64,000 nucleotides of DNA from Excoecaria cochinchinensis. Taxonomy: Eukaryota; Streptophyta; Magnoliopsida; Malpighiales; Euphorbiaceae. Shown piece by piece: positions 23,361 to 34,900 of the stretch. Each line of letters begins with the position of its first letter. The stretch's first letter is position 1. The notes under the pieces were generated by a model, which was not told where the DNA came from, made no database searches, and worked only from the letters and a program-made list of their open reading frames with translations. The stretch is taken from assembly GCA_947683425.1 (NCBI GenBank), contig CANTUQ010000108.1, forward strand, positions 806,001 through 870,000. The letters are read 5' to 3'. Both the position numbers and the translations under genes were made by a program.

Positions 23361-23867
23361 CATCTGAAGATAAGAGGATAGAGAAGGGAAAAGGGAAGAT
23401 TGTGGATTAAAAAGTGCAGTGGATATTTTTGGACTTCATCATCAGGTTTGGGAGTGTCTGCCTTTCTCAATTTCGGATCCTAGTTGCTGTTTGTTGTTAA
23501 CGTTAACTATGTGTGTTCATTTATAAAAAAAAATGCATGAGAAATGTACTGTGTATACATGATTTAGTTAGAAAAGAATAATGTGAGTTGGTAAATGAGA
23601 TTAATATGCATGAGTTTGAATGAGAAATCCTGATATGTTGACGTTTTGGTTTTACCTCTGTTTGAATAGTAAAAATATGTTATTTGTATTATAATTGCTA
23701 TAAATGTGCTCTGAAGACTTGAAGGTACGTGTTAGCATGACTTGTGCATGAAAAATGTTTTTTTAGACAAATGGGGTTTGGAGTTTTGATGTACTCTGTT
23801 TTTACATTTTCTGGGTTTTTACGTGTTCTGGAAATTTTGAGAAGGAGGAACAAGTAGTGAGAGGAAG

Positions 23868-24118
23868 ATCACGAGACGTGATGGAGCATCATGCCTTGAC
23901 CTCCCTCCTTGGGAAGTCACGCGACGTGATGGAGCATCACGACTCGTGACCTCTCCTCTTCCCTGCGTGTCACGAGACAAGATCTCGTGACCTCCCCCTC
24001 TCCTCTCAGGCATCACGAGACATGACGGATGGTCACGACTCGTGACTGCCCCGTTCTTCGTGGCGCTCGCGAGAAATCAGCGTCACGAGTTACCACTGCC
24101 TGGGTAACTCGTGAACAG
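23868..24118 (+). repeat. palindrome array in LTR Q
   Basis: Units such as ATCACGAGACGTGAT, TCACGACTCGTGA and GAGTTACC...GGTAACTC, in otherwise AT-rich sequence. Some arms carry single mismatches of the C-to-T kind. Confidence 0.8.
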
Positions 24119-24474
24119 CCTTCTTCCAGCTGCCTTGTTTTCTAAAAACCAAGTTTTAACTTCTGGTTTAAAGGGTTTTTCTGTACATATCAAACGTTTG
24201 GGTTTTAAAGATTTGATTTGTATTTTAATAATTGTTTAATTATGAGATTTGTGGTCATAATTAGTATTAATGTACGTGATTTATATGTTTATAATTTACA
24301 CGAGTATGGATTATTTTTAATGTGAGTTATAGGTCCTTTTAACTTCTGTATTTAATATTTACATTTACATGTTTCAAAATGTGATAAGTATACATGTATA
24401 CATGGATGATAGATTAGTATTAATTTCAATTTTCATATTGATATTGGTGCTTGAATTGATGGTTTGTGTTGTTA

Positions 24475-24748
24475 AGCCTGAATAAGTCATAGTAGTGGAT
24501 AAGTAAGCGCTTACTTAGGTCAGGGTGTGTGTGCAGCTGCTATATGATAAAATGTTACATGCGGGTCCTAGTTGGATCCTTGTTTCGACCCCGTTTGGGT
24601 CTATATGGAAAAATAAATGCGAGACTTCGGTCTCTATATGAAAATCACATGTTTGAGACTTATGTCTCTATATGCTTGGGATACTGTGTTCTATCAGTAT
24701 CCAATGGCCCGCATCCACTTCTAAATGGTTTTTCAGACTAATCAGGCT
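24475..24748 (+). other. closed multi-hairpin domain, Q version
   Basis: Outer AGCCTG (24475-24480) pairs CAGGCT (24743-24748); GTGGAT (24495-24500) pairs ATCCAC (24713-24718). Inside: AAGTAAGCGCTTACTT palindrome, GACCC-CGTTT-GGGTC, GAGAC-TTCG-GTCTC, GAGAC-TTAT-GTCTC and GGATACTG...CAGTATCC. Three hairpins are followed by TATATG. Confidence 0.82.
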
Positions 24749-24937
24749 ATATGTTATATGTGTTGCATATGTTGAGATGCATATTAACACGATTACAAGT
24801 ATATGATGCACATGAGTTCTTGCATAACTTTATGATATGCACCTAGTATCTGTGTACTTAGAATGATGAGATTTTAATAGTTAATTGTTTATTGTTGTAA
24901 ATATTGTATATATATATTGTTTGTTTATTTTGTTCCT

Positions 24938-24985
24938 CCCCACTAAGCGTTATCGCTTAGCACGGGTTCCTTTCCCGTGCAGGTG
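24938..24985 (+). other. twin-hairpin LTR module
   Basis: CCCCACTAAGCGTTATCGCTTAG gives a perfect 7-bp stem; CACGGGTTCCTTTCCCGTG gives a second perfect stem, then CAGGTGGCGAG. Confidence 0.85.
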
Positions 24986-25299
24986 GCGAGTTTGGATTTG
25001 AGTCAGACATCTGCAGGTCGGCCACTAGAAGTCTTTTTTGATGAAGTTATTTTTGAGTCTTCCGCTGTTATTTTGTACATGGCTTGTTAATAGCAAAATG
25101 AATATTTGTAAAGGAACAATTATTTTTGTATATGTATTTGCTTACGAACCTCTTTTTGTAAAACGATATTGATATTATATGATCAAAAGTTTCTCTAAAT
25201 TTCATTTGGTTTATTTATAAGTATGTATTTGGGATTCGTTTATATGTTTGTCCGCGCGACATTCCGGTATCCTTCCAACGGGGATATCGGGGTGTTACA

Positions 25300-25357
25300 C
25301 AGACACACTTGCATACAATATGGCTCAAACTACTAGGGTGGAAAATGGTGTGTTATA
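25300..25357 (-). repeat. P1 LTR, right terminus
   Basis: On the minus strand it starts TATAACACACCATTTTCC then CCCTAGTAGTTTGAGCC, closely like the LTR starts of R1 (TGTAACACCCCAAAACC, GGTAGTTTGAGCC) and N1. CTGCA follows, matching the CTGCG on the far left, so this is the outer end of P1. Everything between 7224 and here is inserted or deleted. Confidence 0.75.
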
Positions 25358-25362
25358 CTGCA

Positions 25363-25752
25363 TGTAGGTACAGAGTGAGATATCTGAGCAGCAGGAGTAC
25401 TACTAGCTTCGAGATCAGATTGGACCTCTAGATTGAAGATAAGAATAGTATGCTTGTTATTGTTAGTGGCATGTATATGTAAGACTTTAGTATTTAGTAA
25501 GTGCTATGTATTATGAATATGATTGACAGTTATTGTATGATTTGATCAGATGAATGAAATGTTTGGACTGCATTGAATTGATTTGTTAGTAACATGGAAA
25601 TGTACATGATGAATGAAAGAATAAGTTGAAATGAAAGAATTTTTTTTTTACCGCATTTATCATAAGTATCAATTAGATAGTAATTAAGCAATCACAACAA
25701 TAGTTTAAGTAATGTAATGTATATAGTGTATGGAAGCGATAAGGGTGTTATA
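25363..25752 (+). mobile_element. Z LTR1, right part
   Basis: Aligns to 42622-42979 plus 63946-63970 of LTR2. Ends GCGATAAGGGTGTTATA (CA changed to TA). The same flanking internal sequence, TTTTATT(A/G)GTAT, follows both LTR copies. Confidence 0.85.
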
Positions 25753-26484
25753 TTTTATTAGTATCTGAGTGAGTTTAGGCGATTCTAAGATCGGAGTGGG
25801 GTTACATGACTGGATTAAGTTCACATACATGCCAACTAAGGAAAAGGATCTGAAGGATGCATAGTTAGACCAGGATGTATTAGTGAGAAATCCTAGAGGT
25901 CATAGTGTTATAATGAGTATAGTACATAGAGATTGCCTTATTAGGTCACATAGACGAATTGAGAATGACATTAAGGACATGATAATGTTAGAATGTAAAC
26001 GATTTGTAACTCAAAATTTTAGAGATTCTTGCTTTTTGAGAAAGATTTTATGATATAAAATGATGCTATTAGGAATAATTTGGACTGTGTGAAGATGCAA
26101 GATGGCATATTGTGATAATGACAGTTGATACTGATTTGAGTGAGACGACTTGCTATTTGGATAGTAACGTCGATGATTTTGCTAGTAGGCTACCATTATT
26201 TCTAGAAAATAGCAATCGGGAGTAAGGAAAATAGGAAGTTTAAGTAAACATTAAAATGGTATATAACTATGCTATAGGATAGAAAGTGGTAAGGCAAAGT
26301 ATATGAAAAGTAGGTATACTGAAATGAGTATAGTGCATATGTTAGAAGTGTAAAATGTTAGTGTTATGTGACTGTATAGAATTCAGAGTAATAAGAATGG
26401 ATGATAACCCATATGGAGTGTAGTAAATGGATTATCCAATGTAAGTGAATTTCGAGGATAAAATTTCTTTTAGTGGGGGAGATT
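25753..26484 (+). pseudogene. Z internal remnant with decayed protease and pol end
   Basis: 734 bp between the two Z LTRs. It begins with a worn initiator-Met-type primer site (TTAGTATCTGAGTGAGTTTAGG). At about 25881-25945 the translation resembles the chromovirus protease flank (VRNPRGHSV...VHRDC). At the right end GAATTTCGAGGATAAAATTTC and TAGTGGGGGAGATTT are the terminal pol hairpin and polypurine tract. Reverse transcriptase, RNase H and integrase are not recognisable, so most of gag-pol was deleted. No open frame of note. Confidence 0.6.
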
Positions 26485-28618
26485 TATAACGGCCCAAATA
26501 CTGGGTCAGCCGTAAATAGTATTTTTTGATAGTGAAAGTGACACCAAGGTGAATAGTATGTCCTGAGTCGAATAACATTTTATTAGACCATTAGATAGAG
26601 CATGTTAGCGGGAGCCCGAATATGAAATTTGGGGTCAAACGGAGGTCAAATAGGGTCTGAAAAGTGTAAAATAGTGGAAGAGGGAAATTTGGGGCATCTG
26701 TCCCTGACAGATGGCCGTCTGTGGTGACAAACGGGCATCTATGGGGTGATAGATTATATGGTATTTATGATATGTGAGTGATAAGTTAGTCAAATGAGTG
26801 AATTAGAAGTGAAAAGAAGAATGCAAGGAAAAGAAATACCTGAAAATTGAATAATTAACGTAATGAATCAAAGATATAACTAGCCCAATTAATAACATTA
26901 AGGCTATAAAGTGATTAGGTATATGATTTGAATGTGTGTGAACTGAGTTAAAATTATAAGAAATTAATTTAGTATTTTTGAGAATGATTTCCCATTATGT
27001 CCACAGTGGGAAATATTGACCAATATCGAAATGATTGAGATTCGATATATATTTGATATGACTTTTGATTAAATGAATAATAGAAGTTAAATGATAAGCA
27101 AAGAATGAATGTGGCTTTGAAGTAAATTCATGGCCATTTAATGACTAAAGCATACTTATTATGTAAAATAAGTATATAATATGAGTGTGCAACATTGTTA
27201 AAAATGTTGTGTAATTAGTGAAATGAAATGGAAATGAAATGTAAATGTAAATGGAAGTGTTAAATATGAAATGTGGATGTGAAACTCTTTCAAAAAAGTA
27301 TTGCCCTTAGTAGTGTCTGGCAGTCCAAATCTAGTTCAAGATATGTTTGGCTAGCCATAGGGACACACATACCGCGATGCAAGTCATGAAGACTTGCTTT
27401 ACTAAGTTAGATTCACGATACGTTCTATGTTTAGTGTTGTATTATGTGATACTGTTGGAGTGGTCCTTTGGAATCATTCCCCAGTGCAGTATAGTGGACC
27501 TATGGGGTCCACATCCCGTATATCCAGTCAGTATATTTTCAGCCAGGATTGTACTAGGGGCATAATATAATGTTAAAATGACTTGAAAGTATGTAAAAAA
27601 AATGAAAATGTGATTTGGAAAAGAAAAATGACTTAATTGAAAGAGGTAATTTACCCAAAAGATAAGTTAAATGGATAATAATTGTAAAATGACTTGAAAA
27701 TGTAAAAACTAAAGTGAAAATGACAATTTGAGTGTAAAAGAACTCATATGAAAGAAAATTAAAGTTCAAGGACTAAAACGTAATTTATCGTGAAAACAAT
27801 TAGTTGAGAGATTAATTGGTAAATTATAAGTTAAGAAGTGAATAAAAGTGACAATATAGCTAATAAATGGCAAAATCGTAATTGAAAGTTAAAAGAAGGG
27901 AAAAATTGTAATTTGATAAAAGTTTAGGGGTAAAATGATAATTGAGTGTACAAGTAAGTTAATAAGTGACGTATGGGTGAAAAGTGAAATTAGAATAACA
28001 AATATGCAAAGAATGCAAAGTTTAGGTACTAAAATGTAATTTGACTTAAAAAGGCTAAAATAAGGACTAATATGTAATTTGAAAACCAAACAATGATTTA
28101 AAATGAAAAGAGAAATGAACTAGTGACAAATCATAATTATGTTGTAAAAATGGCAAAATTGTTATTAATTGAAAGATTAGGGACCAAAGCGAAAGTTTGC
28201 CATTTTGATCGTACCTAATAGAATAAAGTGAAAAGTGAAGTGACAATAGTGTATAAGTATAGGAAAGAAATGAATTAATGCCATGATAGTGAGTGACTAA
28301 TGGAGCGCAAAGTCATAAATAAAAAGTAAAAAGGAATAATTATGTTAAATAATATGTTTAATGAATGAAAATAACCAAATGAGTGATTAATTGATCTAAT
28401 TGAAATGTAAAAGCCTAATAGGGACTAATGAGCAAAATGCAAATGAAAGTAATAATGTGAGGGTTAAACCGTAATTTACTTGTCAAATAAGTAAATAGGT
28501 GTACAATGACACTGATTAAGATTTAGTAAGTAATCTAAATGAAATTAAGGAATTAATTAGAGTAAGATGCATTATAGAAGTATAAGAAGTGAAACGAAGT
28601 GAATGAAGTGAGTGTATT
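26485..28618 (+). mobile_element. Z LTR2, first part
   Basis: Begins TATAACGGCCC (TG changed to TA) directly after a polypurine tract. AT-rich, no coding capacity. A hairpin-rich domain lies at about 27320-27560: GCAAGTC-ATGAA-GACTTGC and GTGGACC-TATGG-GGTCCAC are perfect 7-bp stems, with GGCTAGCC in the position of GGCATGCC. The LTR is interrupted at 28618 by S1; GTATT at 28614-28618 is repeated at 42127-42131. Confidence 0.85.
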
Positions 28619-29212
28619 TGTCACAACCCGAAACAGGCCTGGTCGGAATTTGCATGCTAAGTTGGGAATTTAAGGGTATTTCGATAATTTGTGCATGAGT
28701 GAATTTGATGATGGGGATTTAATTGTAAGGTAATTAATTAAATAAGTTAAGTGAGGGAAATTATTTGGTGTGCATGTGATGTATAAATGTAGGGTAATTG
28801 TTGTGGTTTGATCTAGTGGTTTGTGAGTATGGTACTCAGAATGTTAAGTTTATAAGAGATTATTAGGTGTGAGTGGAGTTTGGTGCCATGGAATTTAAGT
28901 CATTGGCTGAGGAAGCAACTATAGTGCATGTGCTGTATGGTGTGTTAGTGCATAAAGTCAAAGTGGGTTTGTTTGGTCCAATAGTAGGCTGCCATGTGGA
29001 TTGGTTGGTAGAGCAATTAATGAAGAGGGAAAAGAAAGATAAAAAGAGGGAAAAGAAATCTGCCTCACGTTTCTCTCCTCTCTCTCTCGGTTTTCTTCTT
29101 TCTTTTCATTGTTCATTCTCCACTCCATCTCCTTTCTTCTTGGCTGGTGTTTTGCAAGATCCTTGGTTTGTTTTGGTTGAGTTTTGGGGCAAGATTGAAG
29201 AGGTAAGAGTTA

Positions 29213-29320
29213 GTTTTGGTTTGCATGTATTTGGGTCTTCCTCTCCTTCTGTTTTGCTTTTGTTTTGGGGAATGTTTGGGTTTTGGATAAGTAATTTTTT
29301 GGGTTTTGGGTGTGTGCAAG
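29213..29320 (+). other. intron-like segment in S1
   Basis: Donor GAG|GTAAGAG and acceptor GTGTGTGCAAG, 108 bp. The upstream GCAAGATTGAAGAGGTAA is also present, reversed, in solo LTR U1 near 45739, so the splice-site neighbourhood is conserved between these families. Confidence 0.5.
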
Positions 29321-29935
29321 CTTTGGATGGCAAGAGGAAATTCAAGGGCAAGGAAAAGAATGAGGATTAAAGCTTCAAGAGGATAGTGGGTTGTGCTTCA
29401 TAGAGGTTTGGGAAACTATCTATTGTTGTAACACCCCAAAACCACCCCGGTAGTTTGAGCCTGTCTGTGTCTGTATGTGTATATTTTATGTGTTGCATGT
29501 GTATGTTAAATTGGTTTATTTATTTCATTTATGTATATTAGGTTGAGAAGAGGAGTTAGGATCTAGTATAAGAGGATGTATAGAAGTTAAGTGTGAATAA
29601 GGAAAGCTTAGTGTACATATGAGTGTATAGAAGTAAATGTATGAATAGGAGTTAGCTTGGTGTGTATAGGCAAGTATGGGAGTAGGATGTGTTAAAGGGC
29701 ATGTGTCTCATTGGGAGAGTGACATGTGGATTATGGATGGGTAAGCATTTATTTGGTTGGTGAGAGGAAAGGCAGCCAATCTCTTCTTTCCCTTGTTTTC
29801 CCGTTCTTCCTCTCCTCTTCACGCCATTCTCTTCTTCTTCTTCCTTTGTTCTTCCTTTTCTTTACATAATCTTGCTCCCACTTCCTTAATTGAGTAGTTA
29901 GAGTTGATTAGCTTGTGGATTTTGGAAGCTTAAAG

Positions 29936-30056
29936 GTGAGTTGGGGTATGGGTGTTTTAGATTCTTCTTCTTCCTCTTCTCTAGGTTTAAATATTTGTAA
30001 ATTCAATTGTGGGTAGTTGTAAAATTGATCTTGATTGTTATGGGTTTATGGTTCAG
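29936..30056 (+). other. intron-like segment in R1 LTR leader
   Basis: AAAG|GTGAGT donor, TTTATGGTTCAG acceptor, 121 bp; the same segment is at 37019-37139 in the 3' LTR. Followed by AGGAGGCTCC, the counterpart of CTGAGGCTCC in N1 and N2. Confidence 0.5.
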
Positions 30057-30532
30057 AGGAGGCTCCTAGACCTGATAAAGGAAAAGGAATCGCAAGCGGA
30101 AGTGGAGCTCGCGATTAGGAGCTAAGGAGAGAAGGTTTGGGAATTTTGTCTTTGTACACATATTTGTAGTTTGAATTGAATATTTGTGTTATTGCTTGGT
30201 TTAGAATTATAAGTTGTGTATATATGATTGAATTTGAATTAGACATGATATGAGATGCTAGAGAATGAGTATTGTTATAGGATTTGCGAGAAAGTATGTG
30301 AATAGATGTAATTGGTATTAAATGTGCTGTTTTGGGATTTCTTGCAATTAGACATATAATGGATTTGATTTAATTGTGATAATTGGTGATAAAGCTGGGT
30401 TTTTAAATATGTTATGAGTTGTGGATGCTTGTGTTGCTGAATTTTGAGGTTTGGAATCAATTTTGGAAGTTTGGATGTGAATTGTGTGAGAATTCTGCAG
30501 AATTTGGGCGTAAGAGCTGGAAAACCCGTGTC

Positions 30533-30822
30533 TGTTGCGATCGCGACACTGTCGCGAGCGCGACAGAGCGCGGAGGTTTCGGCCCTCGCGCCGGTGCGAG
30601 AAGTGTCGCGCCAAAGAACTCGAGGGAGCTCTCTGTCGCGAGCGCGACAGAGTGCTCGAGCTCCGAGCTTGTGCGAGGTTCTCTTCTGTCGCGAGCGCGA
30701 CAGAAGAGCAATCCCTACGTCCTCTCGCAACCACGAGATTCCTCGCGATCGCGAGACGAGGCGGGGAGTGCAGCTTGGCTTCTGTCGCGAGCGCGACAGT
30801 CGTCGCGAGCGCGACAGACGTG
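30533..30822 (+). repeat. palindrome array (CTGTCGCG-AG-CGCGACAG type)
   Basis: At least six copies of CTGTCGCGAGCGCGACAG or close variants, plus TCGCGATCGCGA. Extremely CpG-rich compared with the flanks. The 3' LTR copy (37614-37921) is 18 bases longer inside one unit. Confidence 0.9.
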
Positions 30823-30953
30823 ACTTCCAAATCTGATTTCTTCTCCGTTTTGTTTAGAGACTTGGTTTCTTTTGCATGTGCTCTGTGATGTAAAGCCTTG
30901 AATATCTATTTAAATGAATAATATGTATGTTAATTTGACAAGATTTGGTATAA

Positions 30954-31227
30954 CCTGCTAATGTCGAATAAGTGGATAGTTAGGCATGCCTAATAGAGTT
31001 ATGTGCCGCTGCAGCTATATGTACGACTTGGACCCTGATCAGGTCCCACGAATGGATCCTCGTGATCCCTCTGTCTGAATCTTTCTTAAGATTCCACGTA
31101 AAAACGATTTGAAAACAAAATAAAAAGAATGATTTGATGCCTTCGGGTATCTATATGTATATGTGACGATACCGATACTGTCAAGTATCTATATGTACTC
31201 GTTATCCACTCATTGTGATTAAGCAGG
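30954..31227 (+). other. closed multi-hairpin LTR domain
   Basis: CCTGCT (30954-30959) pairs AGCAGG (31222-31227); AGTGGATA (30971-30978) pairs TATCCACT (31203-31210). Inside: TTAGGCATGCCTAA, GGACC...GGTCC and GGATCC...GGATC-type hairpins. Copy in the 3' LTR at 38055-38328. Confidence 0.8.
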
Positions 31228-31337
31228 TGTCATTGTATTTTGTACAAGAATCCTTGGATGAGAATGCTAATATCTGAATTAACTATGTATGATTATATGC
31301 TCATAATTGTATTGTTTTCATGCGTTTTCTGTTACCA

Positions 31338-31417
31338 TCACTGTGAGTGACGATCATGCATTGTGTGTTTCCCCACTAAGCGATTTCGCTTAGCACGGGT
31401 GCTTATCCGTGCAGGTG
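31338..31417 (+). other. U5 three-hairpin module
   Basis: TCACT-GTG-AGTGA (31338-31350) replaces CCATT-GTG-AATGG of N1 and S1 with pairing preserved; then CTAAGCG-ATTT-CGCTTAG and GCACGGGTGCTTATCCGTGC. Copy at about 38439-38518. Confidence 0.82.
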
Positions 31418-31821
31418 TGGAAGGTTTTCGATTGCCTCGGGTTGGGCGTGTCGCATCGGGAAGGCCAACGCAATTAGAGTTCGGAAGTTTGATAGTATAG
31501 GCTTTCCTTTATTTTGTAATAGATGTAATGTTTTGTTAGCCCCTTTTGAACAGTATATATATTGGGCTTTGTAAATTGTTCCTTTTTGTAATATGATGTA
31601 ATATGTAAAGACTTTCTTTTGGTATATTAATAAAGTATACATTTTGTTCAAAATCATTCTTCTCTGTATTGAAGTTTTTAATTATTTCCGATATGTCGCT
31701 CTATATATGTAATGTTTGCATGTTTGTACTAGTGGGGTGTGACACTCCTATCTATCCAGGGAGGCCTCTCCTCCATTCTGTATGGAAGTCTCCTTGATTT
31801 AGGTTGGGGTGTGACATTAGG

Positions 31822-31842
31822 TGGTATCAGAGCAATAGGTTT
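31822..31842 (+). other. R1 primer binding site (initiator tRNA-Met)
   Basis: TGGTATCAGAGC followed by AATAGGTTT, five bases after the LTR end. Confidence 0.93.
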
Positions 31843-31923
31843 AGATGTTACTGGGTTTCAGTGTGTTAGTTAGTTGTTGGAGTTGTGTTGGCCTGATGCG
31901 CACTGCGTTTATGTTTTGTAGTT

Positions 31924-34900
31924 ATGGAGTCCGCCCGTGGATCGCTTGAGGGGTCAGCGGAAAGTGCGAATCCCCAAGAGCAGGATCCCTCAGTTTCTGG
32001 TCCGGCTCAACCTCCTAGGGGTTATCCTGAGGTGCCTTTGGGACCAATGGAAGCGATGCTCCAGAGTATGACAAGAGTACTTGAAAGGGTAACAGCGCCT
32101 AGTGCACCTATTGAAAGGTTAAGAAAGCATGGTGCAGAGGATTTCTTTGGTACTGGTATAGATGAATCTAACAAAGCAGAGATGTGGTTAGAAAAGACAG
32201 CCAGAGTACTTAAGGAGATAAGATGCCCGCCGGAGCAAGAAGTGGAGTGTGCCTTGTCTTTGTTACAAGGTTCAGCTTATAATTGGTGGAAGTTGGTGGC
32301 TAGTCAACCGCAAGTTCCTGAACCGATAACGTGGGAGTTCTTTGAGGATGAGTTTCAGAACCGGTTTGTGACCAAAGCTTATAAGGATGCTAAGTGGGCG
32401 CAGTTTCTCACTCTTAAGCAAAGAACAATGTCTGTGGCTGAGTATGAGGATGAGTTTAATAAGCTCAGTAAGTATGCGCCGCCAAGGGTCCTTACAGAAG
32501 AGTTTCGATGTCAGCATTTTGAAGCAGGTTTGAATGAGTCGTTGAAGGTGATGCTAATATCATTGATGTCGGCTCCAAATGTAAGGTATTATCAGTTAGT
32601 TCAAGCAGCCTTGAGGGCGGAGCGTTCTGAGAATATATTGAGAGAAAAGGCTCAAAGAAGAAAGTCTGCAAGAGGTGGTTCTTCTTCAGGCAAGAGAGCG
32701 AGGGAATCGCAAGGAAACTACGTTGATGAATCTACAGCTAATTCAGCCCCTAGAGGGAGAAGACAGGGTTCTTCTAGGGGAGCAGGCTCAGGTAGAGGAG
32801 ATGGCCCTCCCCGATGTTCTCATTGTAATAGACAACATTGGGGTGAATGTCGGTGGTTAACAGGAGGCTGTTTTAAATGTGGCTCTACGGATCATTTACT
32901 TGCAAATTGTCCGAACCGACTTGGAGATCCTTCGGGACAACAAGAAGGGAGCCGAGCTGGATCTAATGTACCCCAAGGGAGTCGTAATAGGGGTAGAGGA
33001 AGGGGTCGAGGTGGACGGCCTCGAGATAGAGAAGCCTCGGAATCAGTAGATCGCCCTGTGCCATCATCTGGTAGGGCTTATGCTATGAAGGCCCGAGAGG
33101 AACAGAATGCTCCTGAAGTGATTGCCGGTAAGTTCTCTTTGCTTGATTCTGAAGTTTATGTTTTGATTGACCCGGGCTCTACCCATTCTTATGTGTGTTC
33201 TGGTAAGTTGTGGGATAGTTTGGGTAGTGAGGAGAAGATGGAATACGAGATTTGTGTATCCAGTCCGTTGGGTCAGAGTGTTATGGTTAATCGGGTGTGT
33301 CGGAAGTGTCCTTTAAAGATTCAGGGTACCGAGTTTGTAGTAGATCTGATTTGTTTGCCATTCCATGAGTTTGATATTATTCTGGGAATGGATTGGTTAG
33401 AAAAGCATCGTGCAGTGGTAGATTGTCATAGGAAAGTAATGGTTTTGAAAGATAAAGATCAAATGCCGGTTGTGGTAAAGGGAATTGGAAGCAGTTCTTT
33501 GCATAATGTAGTATCAGCTATGAAAGTTAGAAGATTTATCAGGAAGGGATGTGAAGCGTTTTTGGCTGTGGTTTTAGACTCTCGGAGAAGTCAAGTTAAG
33601 ATTCAAGATATTCCGATTGTAAGAGATTTTGTAGATGTTTTTTCGGAAGAATTACCGGGGTTACCTCCCGAGAGAGAAGTTGAATTGTCAGTAGAGATTG
33701 TTCCAGGTACCGCTCCGATTTCTAAGGCTCCTTACAGAATGGCCCCAGTGGAATTGAAGGAATTGAAGAGTCAGTTGCAAGAGTTGTTGGATAAAGGATT
33801 TATTCGGCCAAGTGTGTCACCGTGGGGTGCTCCAGTGCTGTTTGTTAAGAAGAAAGATGGAACCCTTCGGATGTGCATTGACTATCGACAGCTTAATAAA
33901 GTGACTATTAAGAATAAGTACCCATTGCCAAGGATTGAAGATCTTTTTGATCAGTTGAGAGGAGCTGGGGTATTCTCTAAGATAGATCTGAGGTCAGGTT
34001 ATTACCAGTTAGGGGTTAAGGAAGCAGATGTGGCTAAGACGGCTTTTCGGACACGTTATGGTCATTATGAATTTTTAGTGATGCCTTTTGGTTTGACCAA
34101 CGCGCCTGCAGCCTTTATGGATCTGATGAACCGAGTTTTTCGACCGTATCTGGATAAGTTTGTTGTGGTATTTATTGATGACATTTTGGTGTACTCTAGA
34201 GACCGTAAAGAGCATAAGGAACATCTTAAGTTGGTATTGCAAATGTTAAGAGATCATCAGCTGTATGCGAAACTCAGTAAGTGCGAGTTTTGGTTGAAAG
34301 AAGTGGCTTTTCTTTGACATGTGGTGTCAGCGGAAGGTGTGCGGGTTGATCCTAGCAAAATTGAAGCGATTGTTAATTGGATACCTCCGAAGAATGTGCC
34401 AGAAGTGACAAGTTTTCTGGGGTTAGCAGGGTATTACCGACGGTTTGTTCAGGGGTTCTAAGTATTAGCATCTCCTATGACCAAGCTACTTCAGAAGGAT
34501 ATCAAGTTTGTATGGACTGAAAAGTGTCAAGCCAGTTTTGATCGTTTAAAGGAATTGTTGGTTAAAGCTCCTGTGCTCACACAGCCAGTTTCGGGTAAGG
34601 AATACACTATGTATAGTGATGCTTCGGGAATTGGGTTAGGTTGTGTTTTGATGCAAGGGAATAAAGTAGTAGCTTATGCATCGAGACAGTTGAAGCCTCA
34701 TGAGCGGAACTACCCGACTCACGATCTGGAGTTGGCAGCGGTAGTGTTTGCGCTTAAGGTTTGGCGACACTACTTGTATGGAGAGACGTGCAGAATTTTC
34801 ACCGATCACAAGAGTCTCAAGTATTTGTTAACTCAGAAGGAGTTGAATTTGAGACAGCGAATATGGTTAGAACTCTTTAAGGATTATGATTGTATCATTG

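Larger units (their letters stand above)
22823..25299 (+). mobile_element. Q: LTR, probably the 3' LTR of an otherwise deleted element
   Basis: TGTCACACCCC...CGGGGTGTTACA, 2477 bp, plus strand. The bases before it (GAGAGT) look like the end of a polypurine tract, and the flanks (AGAGT, CAGAC) are not a duplication, so it is not a simple solo LTR insertion. Contains an intron-like segment (23261-23360), a palindrome array (23868-24118), a multi-hairpin domain (24475-24748) and U5 hairpins (24938-24985). No coding capacity. Confidence 0.85.
29427..31816 (+). repeat. R1 5' LTR
   Basis: TGTAACACCCC...GGGGTGTGACA, 2390 bp. Modules in order: TC-rich tract (about 29780-29860), intron-like segment (29936-30056), palindrome array (30533-30822), multi-hairpin domain (30954-31227), U5 hairpins (31338-31417). 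An internal GGGGTGTGACA also occurs about 80 bases before the end (near 31735), so the terminal 80 bases carry a duplicated LTR-end motif. The CpG-rich ORFs at 30275-30888 overlap on both strands and are not genes. Confidence 0.96.

Noticed and set aside
22823..25299. Q as an ordinary solo LTR inserted into N1
   Set aside because: Flanks AGAGT and CAGAC do not match, and the N1 LTR does not resume on the right.
28873..29370. 165-codon ORF in the S1 LTR
   Set aside because: No recognisable motif, spans the TC-rich tract and the intron-like segment, and other LTR families have no equivalent.
30275..30888. Overlapping Arg/Ala/Ser-rich ORFs on both strands, repeated at 37358-37989
   Set aside because: They arise because the CpG palindrome array lacks stops in all frames; both strands give similar low-complexity peptides.
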